The notes under the pieces: generated by a model | Told to the model about the DNA's origin: nothing | What the model saw: the letters and a program-made list of their open reading frames with translations, nothing else | The model's database searches: none | Shown here: positions 45,701 to 54,983 of the stretch, in pieces | Layout of the letters: every line of letters begins with the position of its first letter | How positions within the stretch are numbered: position 1 is the stretch's first letter | Source of the DNA: Primula veris | Taxonomy: Eukaryota > Streptophyta > Magnoliopsida > Ericales > Primulaceae | Direction: 5' to 3' | Length of the DNA: 64,000 nt | NCBI GenBank assembly: GCA_963682055.1 | Contig: OY821741.1 | Coordinates: 21,584,711 to 21,648,710, forward strand | Translations under genes and position numbers: made by a program

Positions 45701-48700
45701 AATCCTCAACAATAGAATTCACGTATTCATTCTTACTTGAATGAATATCTCGACTGATTTGTCTTTACTTCTCATCAAGTAAACATATCAGTGTTTAGTA
45801 CAACCATCAATAAATTGAGGAAATGCCTTTTAACCCCTTCTTGGTTTGCACGCATCTCAAATGCATCAAACCATTAGGTTATGTACTCCGTTCGAAACTT
45901 CGAACTGAAGACTTAGCAATACATTGCTTCGAACACAAACTCATATTTGTGTTTCAATTTAAATAATAGATTTAGAAAAATAAAACATTTATAGTTTTAT
46001 ATTTTCATGACCTACTATCTCAGGTCAAATTAGTGACTTGGTTGAATAATTCAACATGTCATTATTGACCACAAGAGTATCGACTAAAATGCTCATTTTG
46101 AACAAATAGTCACTCATGTATTGCCACAAACAAGCAAACTTATCACAATTTGATCCTAGTGTTTTGGCTACCGAAAGTCTACTGCCCTTTAGGTTTCAAA
46201 AACCGCTAGTCATGATTCAGATTTGTATGCTTGCACTTGTTAGTGGATTTCCAAACGTTTCCTCACTCAGAATATGCACACTGTTATAGAGAAACTTAAT
46301 CGGTTTCAAGATGATAAATGAACAATATCATTTATTTTAGACGTTTTAAATCCATACCAATAAACCGTTATATATTCTCCTACTCGTCCGCAGACGTTAT
46401 GGGGTACGTTTAGATTCTCGATCTACAGAAACAACGGGTTACCCCACATTTGTGGGACCCTTAGGGTTCTCCCCCAATAATAGTAATATAATATTACTAA
46501 ATTACTATTCTCAATAATAGCAAGCTCAACATATTCACAATATGTTTTACTAACAAATTAATAATATGTTATTTCAACAAATTATTAAATGTTTTTCCAA
46601 CAAATAAATAAGATGTTAATTTCAACAAATTATTAAATGTTCTTTCAGCAAATTAATAAGATAATATTTCAACAAATAATAAATTAACCGATATTTGTTT
46701 ATTATTAAAATAAAACTCAACGGCCATTTATAATTTGTTTAATCATCAAATTATTTGCTCTTGGATGAACAAAGTTGGTTATTAAATAACCTTTCATCCA
46801 AATAAGTAACCGACTCGTCATTGCAATTCGTAGTTAGCTAATAAAGCTCTCCATAAATGTCAACAATAACTGTCGTTACAATAATTATAACTCTCCAAAT
46901 TAAATTGCGATTAATCACAATTAATAAGAAGTTATAAATACTCATCATTAATCTCATTAATGATTACCGTTACAAATTTTGTAACCCTCCAAATTAAATT
47001 GCAATAAATCACAATTAATAAGGACACCAACCATTATATCACCACATTAGTGTTTTTTAATAATGGTGATTTCGAATTTGTAACCTCCGTCATTAATATG
47101 CACTCATGCAAAATTAATAGGAGTAACACCGGCACCCACAATATTCTGGTCAGTTCCAGCACCCACTGTGTTCCAGACATTTCCCGCAGGAAACTGTTTG
47201 TTATCTCAAATAACAAACACGCACAATCTAATTTCGAAAAATGAAACTAAAACTCCTCCTTCGCAAACACCAAATTTCTATAACCACGCATGGTTTCAAG
47301 AAACTGATTTTGCAAGAGTATTCTAGTTCATTCCCGAAAAAGATTATCAAATTCTGAAAGATTTATTCAGCCGTAAACACCAGATAAATCTGATTTTACA
47401 CAGAACAATTTCAGAATTCAATCAGTTCTGTCGTAAGCCCAAAATTCTGAAAAATCAGAAAATGGTTTTACAAGAATTATTTCGAAACTAGTTCTTTCGT
47501 AAGCCCCAAATTAATGGTTTTACACGAACTATTTCGAAAACATTCATCCTCCAATTAATAGTAGAGATCCATATGACTACACAAAAACTCATTGGAAATT
47601 GTTAGTACTTTATTAACATGAAAACAATAAACATGTATAAAATTCACTAACAATATAATGTAACGAGATTACTCATAATATGAAATGATAATAAATCCAT
47701 TCATTAGTAAATTAGTACAACAGAACCATCTCATAACATTCATATATTAACACAATATAAAATCTTATACAAATATTTTGCTCCACAAAATTAACTATAA
47801 TTGTTACATAGACCAGACTTGTACTACTGGAATAAAATGTAACATCCAATTAACAAACCACAAGTTACACAATCTGTGTATTATATCCTTCGGAATAACA
47901 AACTAAAAACAATTTAATCCATGTAATTGTGTTGTAACCCTTTACAACTCATCATATTCAAATAAATAAATAAATAATAATGCAAACATAACGTTTGACA
48001 AACATGGATGGTTTTAAATCCTACAAAGCCATCATATTGGCTTTTTTGCTTATAACCGCATTTCATGATTCACCATAAACACAAGAAAGAGAATTTGGGG
48101 TGCTTCAAGTCAAGTCACTATCAACCACTGTTTTAATTTTTAAAACTAACAACTTTTAAGCAAGTAATCCGGAACTTTGACTTCGAGAAATAAGCTGGGG
48201 TAATTCAGTTTAATCTTCTTAACTTACTCGGTCTAAAAGATTACAAGAGTTGGCTTTCTAAAACCAGACAAAAATACTGCAATCAAATAAGGCGTATGTA
48301 TGATGTTATGAATTTTAAGCACTACAAGTCTACTTTTACCAGCGTATTAACAGTTATAAGACTATACTAACCATAACCGGTGAGATGGAAAACCTCTTGC
48401 AGAAAATGTTACCAATACTCTGAAGTTAGAAATGTTATCGGAATATTATAACAGAATATTTCAGTAACAGAATGTAATCTTATGCATATATACAAATTAA
48501 ATGTATGGAAAATCCAGAACAAGGATAAACCACAAATAAAATTAAAAACATGATATAACAATCCGAAACCAATATAGTCGTAAACATCAAATTCCCGAAA
48601 TCAAAGATTAAGAGAAAATGATTTTACTAAGAACGATTACGGATAAAGAAATAATTTTCTGTAAATCCATACACCGAAATTATTGTATTAACGTACCAAA

Positions 48701-49260
48701 CATAAAGAATATCGTTTAAGATTGTTGGGTACGTTGAAAATAAACACAATAATTTCTACGGAAAAATAAATGGACAAATAAACATAAAATGGTTTCCTCA
48801 AATATATAAATATCAAATACAATATTTAACATAGAATAATGTAAATGATACCGAAATGGACTAAAGTCCGAGACGAGACTACTGTTAACAGTATGCCCTT
48901 AAACGATATTTGTCCCGCCACCTCTGCTTCTGGCTAAATGGGGCACTTCATTCCCAAGGTATAACGTCTATTGCATGTGACTCGACGGAAACGGCATCGA
49001 GCCACGGTCGGGCCGTTGGTGGTGCGATACTCTCTCTCTATATGTACGCATATGTGTTTTTGTGTGAATGTGTGTATATGCCATGTTTTTCTTTCATCTT
49101 CTTTTTCTTGTCTTGGAAAAGGATAGATATATGCATGTTTTTTACCAAAAAACATATGAAGAGTTACATGTCAATAATGCCATAAATGGGGGGCAATTAA
49201 CATTGTAAGTTACACAAATAAATTGCATTCACTTATAAAACCGTTTCGGTTTTTCCAACA
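42768..49260 (-). mobile_element. Ty1/copia element nested in Cassandra
   Basis: LTRs at 42768-43306 (539 bp) and 48723-49260 (538 bp), nearly identical and ending TGTTGG...CCAACA. A perfect 5-bp duplication TGGAC (42763-42767 and 49261-49265) lies within Cassandra. On the minus strand, CATGTGGGGGATTGTTGG puts a polypurine tract next to the left LTR, so the element runs right to left and the left LTR is the 3' one. Expected primer-site sequence next to the right LTR is not recognisable. The 5.4-kb interior contains only decayed coding sequence. Confidence 0.92.
43307..48722 (-). pseudogene. Decayed copia interior (RT/RNase H remnants)
   Basis: With many stops and frameshifts, the minus strand still shows the end of copia pol. 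About 44560-44510 recalls the RT segment before the GLKQ-type motif. About 44320-44240 resembles the RNase H start (SMSGYVCT for the usual STSGYVFT). About 44080-43890 has IRRRH followed by a SKDN-DP--K-LTR-like end, typical of copia RNase H C-termini. From 45200 to 48722, where integrase and gag should be, I could not trace a reading frame. The 77-codon frame at 45179-44946 has no recognisable domain. Confidence 0.7.
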
Positions 49261-49613
49261 TGGACCCCTGAAGGACGACCTGCCCGACGAGAACGTCGTG
49301 CCTAAAGTAGGGGTGATTGTGACAACCCAGATTTCCCGGAAGGAATTTCTGTGGTACGGTGTTGTGCGTCAGTCCCACAGCGCCCAGATATGAGAATACT
49401 TGTATGGTATATGAGCTTAAAGATCCATTTCCTATCAACAAAGCATTTTAAAGCCGTGCGGCACAATAGCGAGGACGGAACTCCACAGTTAAGCGTGTTT
49501 AACTTGGAGTAGTACCAGGATGGGTGACCCCCTTGTGAAGTTATGCCAAAGCGGACAATATTGTTGATACGGGCGTGGCGGTTCGGTCCGTGGGGCCGGG
49601 TCGTTACACAACT

Positions 49614-50235
49614 TTTATTCATTTGGCAAAATGACTTTCTTTTCTACTCCAAAGATTACAATAATACTCGTATTCTAACCAAGAATTTCCATACAAGTTT
49701 ACAACAATACTAGTATCATAAACAAAAAATAAGAGAATAAATCAATCTAGTCTCAAAGGTATTGAAGGTTTTTTTCGGACAAATTAATTTGTTTATTGAA
49801 AGTGAATGTGACGATGTACCCCAGAACATACTTATAACCGAGATATAACTTAGATGTACTTGAATCGTGAACTGTACTGCTTATAATTAACGCTTATTCA
49901 TTTGGTAAGATGTCTTAAAGTATTGAAGGTTTTTTCTAAACAAATTAATTTGTTTATTCTAGCGTTTGATAAAATTTTATAGTTTGTTTTGTTTTTTTAC
50001 TTTCTATTATATCGTGACGGTTTTTATTGTACTCTTATAACATTTAATGTTAGTTCTGTCTATTTTGTTTGTAACCAAATCGACCAAACTGGATAAACTG
50101 AACAACAAACGTCAAATGAATTATTAATTAGTTTGTTTTTGGGGGAAACCAATTATGTAAACGAATTACATTAGTTTTGTTTTCAATTTAAATAAAAAAA
50201 AAATCGATTCTTCTAATTTATATACAAATATTATA

Positions 50236-50272
<37 letters not shown>

Positions 50273-50647
50273 ATTTTAAAGAGTCTATCTGAACTTACTT
50301 ATTCAAATATTAGAACACATGATTCTAGCTTCACATGAACTTATAAATTTTTTGCCACTAGTCACCATTATTATTATAAAAAATTGTGTCCCCGAATCTA
50401 AAATTCTGGATCCGCTACTGCTTACCGGTGTCTTGTAGCTTTCAAAATGAAAAACACACCACATCCATGATTTAGCTCAACACTGTCTATCTGCATACTT
50501 GTTACCTATTAGTATGTGCTTGATAAAGTGCATAAATGGTGGTTTCCACATGATAAAACATTAAATATATTATTCTTTATATTTAAATGCATATTATTTT
50601 GTTCACAATGACTACCCAATTTTTTTTTAACATGCAGACACAGTATA
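49614..50647. other. AT-rich spacer between Cassandra and the second Tat element
   Basis: No gene seen. A segment near 49758-49800 (TATTGAAGGTTTTTT, then AAATTAATTTGTTTATT) is repeated near 49920-49960. An AT dinucleotide microsatellite of about 38 bp lies at 50235-50272. Near 50390-50430 the sequence CTGGATCCGCTACTG resembles a transposon end. Confidence 0.5.
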
Positions 50648-51222
50648 TGATAAAACATTAACTTTGATCGGGTAAGTTAAGCTTCTCAATAATGATGATA
50701 TATATTGACGATGTGAAATATTAGATGAGATATTGTTCTTTCTTTATTGATCGGTCAATATCCTTGATCGGGATTACAATTTTTATTCTATTTATACTCA
50801 GTCTAATAACTTGATCTTAATATTCGGTCTTTAACTTGGTCTCGGTGCTCGGTCTTTCACTTGACTTCTATCTGCGTATTTTCTAGTGAGATAAGCTCTG
50901 AAAAGTCTCTGTATTATACTTTTATTTTGTGTTGAGAAGTCGGATGCTTTTTTCAGTACTGATAGTTTACTATTTATAGGGGTCCGTGTGCCACAGCATG
51001 TTGACAAGTGTCACTCTCATCTGTCAACTTATGGGCTTTTTAACTGTTGGGCCTCTTATTAATTGGGTTTAGATGCTAATGGATAATTATCTTTATTTTT
51101 AAGTTGGGAAAAGACCATTATACCCCGGGCTTTATTATAATTGCGTTGGGTACCCGTTAATAATGCATGGGTCGGTTCGTACCCGAATAGATATATTCGG
51201 GTTTGATTTTTATGTTCTATCA
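50648..51222 (-). repeat. 3' LTR of Tat copy 2
   Basis: 575 bp, TGATA/TATCA ends, collinear with 7648-8219. Minus-strand TATA box at 50971-50978. The next bases inside (minus strand AGTCATGGAGCACT) correspond to the polypurine tract of copy 1 but are less purine-pure. Confidence 0.8.
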
Positions 51223-51434
51223 AGTGCTCCATGACTTCTTCAATGTGGTTTCCACACCGGGGGAGTCATGTTCGGTCTTATATGGATGTTATCACGGCCT
51301 TGTTGTTCCCGATGTTTTATCGAGCAGTATGATCGATTTGTACCTGTTTCCCTTGCGGCCATTAATGGCATTGGAAAGTTCAGGCGTGCATTCTTGTTTC
51401 GAGGAGACTGTTGATCTTCCCACTATCTATCTAT

Positions 51435-51441
51435 TATAAAA
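51435..51441 (+). promoter_or_regulatory. TATA box of antisense frame a (copy 2)
   Basis: TATAAAA, 64 bp before the ATG at 51499. Confidence 0.5.
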
Positions 51442-51498
51442 TGGACTCCGTATTACTTCCATTTCATACCTTACGACTACAACTTCTCTTGTAACACC

Positions 51499-51840
51499 AT
51501 GGCTTCTCCTAATGGATCTAGCGGAGACAACTTCTCTGAATATCTTACCTATCTGGAGGGCGAGGTCAGGAAGGCTCGTGTCCTGAAGAGGAGGTTCGCA
51601 TTCTTGTCGAGGGAAGCTGTCAGGGTACCTGATTTAGAGGAAAGGGTGGCTGCTTTGGAAGCAGCCCATCAGGTGGCTTTGGCTGACCGGGATTGGGCTC
51701 TCGACCGGGTCAAAAGACTTGAGACTTCTCGGAACAGGCATAAGGTGTCCAAGAGGGCTTACAAACTGGCCCTAAAGGAATTGCACGCTCGGTCTAAGAA
51801 AGGGCCGGATGGTGGTGAAGCGGGTTCCGCCGCTAATTAG
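51499..51840 (+). CDS. Tat antisense frame a: 113-aa coiled-coil protein (copy 2)
   Basis: Same length and layout as the frame at 8489-8830, beginning MASPNGSSGDNFSEYLTYLE. The charged helical middle (LEERVAALEAAHQVALADRD, DWALDRVKRLETS) keeps heptad spacing and the C-terminus is basic with a Gly/Ala tail. The roughly fifteen differences from copy 1 include conservative changes such as Asp/Glu and Lys/Arg, and no gap or stop. Frame openness in two diverged copies suggests it was a real gene of the element. Downstream AATAAA lies near 51914. Confidence 0.65.
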   Translation: MASPNGSSGDNFSEYLTYLEGEVRKARVLKRRFAFLSREAVRVPDLEERVAALEAAHQVALADRDWALDRVKRLETSRNRHKVSKRAYKLALKELHARSKKGPDGGEAGSAAN

Positions 51841-52275
51841 TTTATTTTTTGTAATCTCTTTTGCTGTTTATTTGCGGTTGTATTCCCTCTATGTAATAGA
51901 ATTTCTGAACTTAATAAAATCTTCCCTTATTCTCATCCTCTATCCGTTGTTTATTTTTCAATCGTATTTTACCTTCACTGTATTTCTTCTTGCCATGTGT
52001 TTTGTGGTGCCATGATGTTTTCTCTTGAGCCATGTGTACAAATCTTATCCAACACTTTCGAAAAGATTGACTTTGTGCACGCTTTGTCTTTTCCAATGTT
52101 TTTAAAACTGTTACACTTCCCCAGAATGACACGTGTGTAATGGTTTTATCTTTTTCAAATATTGGCACAAATCCAAGAGTCTCTTTGATCAGATGCGTCT
52201 TTTCAATGCACGTGTTTCTTAGAACCTTTTGGCAAGCGGTTGCGATTCCCCACTTTATACCTCTCTTAATCCCTC

Positions 52276-52283
52276 TATAAATA
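52276..52283 (+). promoter_or_regulatory. TATA box of antisense frame b (copy 2)
   Basis: CTATAAATACC, 96 bp before the ATG at 52372, as in copy 1. Confidence 0.5.
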
Positions 52284-52371
52284 CCCCATTTTGGCATGTT
52301 TTTCTTCATTATCTCTTCATTTTTCTTCTTCTTGCTATATATTTTTATTCTATAAACTTGCTGTTTTCAAC

Positions 52372-52674
52372 ATGTCTGCTCCTTTTACCAAGTCAGCCCT
52401 AGCCTTACAAGTGGAGGCTTTTGAGGCTTCTTATAATAACGTACAGAGGATGCTACGTGATGCTGAAGGAGAGTTGCAGATAATGCGATATCACCATACT
52501 GAGATGGTGAGGGAATTGACTTGGTTGAGGGCCGTGTTGGACTATTGCAGGCGTGCTCGCCAGGATTTAGTCGAGGAGAACAGCATGCTTTAGGGGAATC
52601 CTACGCTTCAAGATAGTGTAAGCCTGGTCGGGCCATCTCACCGATACCGATTAACTTCGCCCGAGCCACCCTAG
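52372..52674 (+). pseudogene. Tat antisense frame b, one stop (copy 2)
   Basis: Starts MSAPFTKSALALQVEAFEAS. It is open for 73 codons to a TAG at 52591-52593, after which the frame conserved in copy 1 continues to TAG at 52672-52674. The protein is a single charged helix (for example NVQRMLRDAEGELQIMRYHH and VLDYCRRARQDLVEENSML). The two stops that break copy 1 are sense codons here. If the 73-residue product is made, it still contains the whole predicted coiled coil and lacks only the tail. Confidence 0.6.
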
Positions 52675-52974
52675 TTTTCTTTTTTCTTTTCATTTTAAAA
52701 ATGTTTTGTCCTATGATGTAATAATTTCCAGTGTAACTCATCCTTATTAATGAAACGAATGTTTATTCCTTTTCCTATTTGTTTTTGTACTTGCTGTTCT
52801 TTATTTATTTGACTAAATGCCAGGCTGTCGAATATTTCTCTTTCTTTTTCTCCTTCCTATATGCCCACGTGATTTCTGTACCAAGGCTGACGAATTATCA
52901 GTCAAAGATGCTCATATCTTACTTGTTTGTCAGTGTTTTTTCAACTACTTTGCTTTTCCTGGCCTATAAATACC

Positions 52975-52982
52975 TTGCCCTC
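52975..52982 (+). promoter_or_regulatory. TATA box of antisense frame c (copy 2)
   Basis: CTATAAATACC, 93 bp before the ATG at 53068. Confidence 0.5.
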
Positions 52983-53067
52983 AAACCACTTTCTTCTCAT
53001 CTATCCTTGTTAACTAAGTTCCTCCAAGTATTTTCAGGAGTATTAAACTAGGTAGTGTTCTTAACAA

Positions 53068-53544
53068 ATGGCCGATCCTCGGATGAGAGGCCAAGCCCGT
53101 GTAAGGGACTTAGATGATTTACTGTTCCAAACTCGTCACCAGATGATTAGGGCGGAGAGGGAGTTCGGGGCTTTAACCCTTAGGCGTTATGCTTAACCCA
53201 ATGATGAGTCATGGCGGGAAAAGAGAGCCGAATGTGATGCCTTGGGTCGTCAGATAGACGAGCTTCTTCTAGAGATAGTGCATCAGATGAATGTTTGGTT
53301 TGATGCCGAGGTAATGTGGGAATATGCCCAAGATGAGTTTGATAATGGTCCTCAGGGGTCGGCAAGCTTGATGGCAGAAAACGCTCGGCTAAGGGATGAA
53401 ATTACTGCTCTTAGTTCGTCGAACGACGCTCTTACCGAGGAAAACTCCTCGTATCGTGTTCGGCTTATGGACAGTAGGTCTTCAAGCTGGCAAGGGTTTT
53501 GTTCCCACGTGGGGGGTTCGGTTTTTCCTCCTACTAACCCTTAG
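53068..53544 (+). pseudogene. Tat antisense frame c, one stop (copy 2)
   Basis: ATG at 53068 (MADPRMRGQARVRDLDDLLF), TAA at 53194-53196 (codon 43), then open to the stop at 53542-53544. The total is about 158 codons. After the stop the protein is helical and charged (RAECDALGRQIDELLLEIVH, SLMAENARLRDEITALSSSN) and ends with a Pro-rich tail, matching copy 1. The copy 1 stop is a sense codon here. Confidence 0.6.
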
Positions 53545-53770
53545 TCTTTTGGTTTTTTGCTGTTTTGTTAATCGTTAAATGTACTCCTTTATTATTGCCA
53601 TTATCTTGTTTGTTTATTTTTTAATCGATACACGTGTATGGCTGTAATTTGCAATTTCTTTTGATTTTGGACTATTGCATCGCTTCGTACTTTGTGCCTT
53701 CTCGTAATTTATGATTTCTTTTAAATTTGAAGCGTTCACACCACTTCGTACTTTGTGCCTTCTGATTCCC

Positions 53771-53778
53771 TATAAAAT
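53771..53778 (+). promoter_or_regulatory. TATA box of antisense frame d (copy 2)
   Basis: CCTATAAAATGC, 93 bp before the ATG at 53864. Confidence 0.5.
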
Positions 53779-53863
53779 GCTCCCTATTATTTGTGTTTTA
53801 CTAACCCCTTTCTTTCTCTTTCTTGTTTTATAACTTTGCTTCTTCTAACCCATGCTTCCTGAG

Positions 53864-54220
53864 ATGGCTCTCATCACTAGATCTGCTGCGAAAAGGAATG
53901 CCCTTCTTGAGAATGAGCCTACTTATAGGTTTCTTGTTCCTCCTGGGTATGAGGATTTGACTTCGCTCGAGTTGAAAGAGATCGAGGTTAAGTGGCTGAA
54001 GGTGAAGCTCAAATGTTCTGAGACTGAGTGCAGTAGGTTTAGGCAGTATTGGGAAAAAAAGAAGGATGCTCGTTACGAAGCCGATGAGAAGTGCAAATCT
54101 CAGACTTATCTTTTACGACAAGCGGAGGTCGGTATCTCTTGCATAATAAATGAGAAGGAGCGTCTTGAAGAGCTCTTGGCAAAGAAGGCTGCAGATGTGG
54201 GTGGTAGTTCTAAGGTTTAG
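53864..54220 (+). CDS. Tat antisense frame d: 118-aa coiled-coil protein (copy 2)
   Basis: Open frame of 118 residues starting MALITRSAAKRNALLENEP, the same length as copy 1 (10891-11247). An in-frame ATG at 53852 would add four residues, but copy 1 lacks it, so 53864 is the likely start. The basic N-terminus is followed by a Pro-containing linker and a long charged helix with the conserved ETEC and EKCKSQ cysteines and a C-terminal KERLEELLAKKAADVGG. Followed by AATAAAAG near 54304. No enzymatic motif; function unknown. Confidence 0.65.
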   Translation: MALITRSAAKRNALLENEPTYRFLVPPGYEDLTSLELKEIEVKWLKVKLKCSETECSRFRQYWEKKKDARYEADEKCKSQTYLLRQAEVGISCIINEKERLEELLAKKAADVGGSSKV

Positions 54221-54983
54221 GAATAAGGGGGTGGCTTTTGTAATATTCTTGTTTTTGTGGGGCTTTAATCAGTTGTATTTTGTTTGTTTTCCCCTTGGTG
54301 GATGAATAAAAGTAATTTATTATCTTCTTCTCTTTAATATTCGCTTGTTGCTTTTCTGTTGCTTCTTTTCTGTTGCTCTTCTTCGACGTGTGAGTATGTT
54401 GAAGTCGGGCATTTGTGGTTTCCGGACATCTGGATGATATATCCCCCCATAGACTATTGCTAAAACATTTTGACCTATGTGCGATCGACCTAGGAACAGT
54501 CTGCGCCTAATTTGTGCGGTGACCCCTATCGTTTATGGATTACTGTTCGACTTTTTGTGCATTATTCTTGCTGACGTATGTTTAACTCTTTTCGAGGTGT
54601 GGTCCACCGGCCATTTATATCAGTTCTAAGATGTGACCTTCATGGGATAGTGGGATGTACCACTCTACGTGGCAAGATCTGGAGCGTTAATTTTTGAAAA
54701 CAAACGATGGTTGCTGAGTTTTCGTGTGGCTGATATTTGGGAAATTTCTGTCAGAGGCAAGGACAGTTATTATTTTATTCCTATTTATGCGCCTCCACTC
54801 CTTTATCTTCTCTTGATTAATTCTTTTTGTTCTTATCTTATTTTAACCTATATATATTCTTTGGTGAAACTGTTCCCCATCTATCTTCTTCATAATATAC
54901 TTTCTATTCTCTTTCTACTGTTTGACTCTCTCTCTATATTTATGCCACTGCTGTATTAACCGTTTCTTCTCTAGATTATCATC

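Larger units (their letters stand above)
42427..49608 (+). mobile_element. Cassandra TRIM copy B, split by a copia element
   Basis: 5' LTR 42427-42709 (TGTGACGACCC...GTCATTACA), tRNA-Met primer site TGGTATCAGAGCC at 42712, internal region to 42767; then the copia insertion; then the internal region resumes at 49266, and the 3' LTR is 49318-49608. Target duplication CAACT is perfect (42422-42426 and 49609-49613). Each LTR has the 5S rRNA-like segment with the AGTTAAGCGTGCTTAACTTG and GGATGGGTGACC boxes (near 42597-42640 and 49488-49530). Without the insert the element would be about 690 bp. It encodes no protein. Confidence 0.95.
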
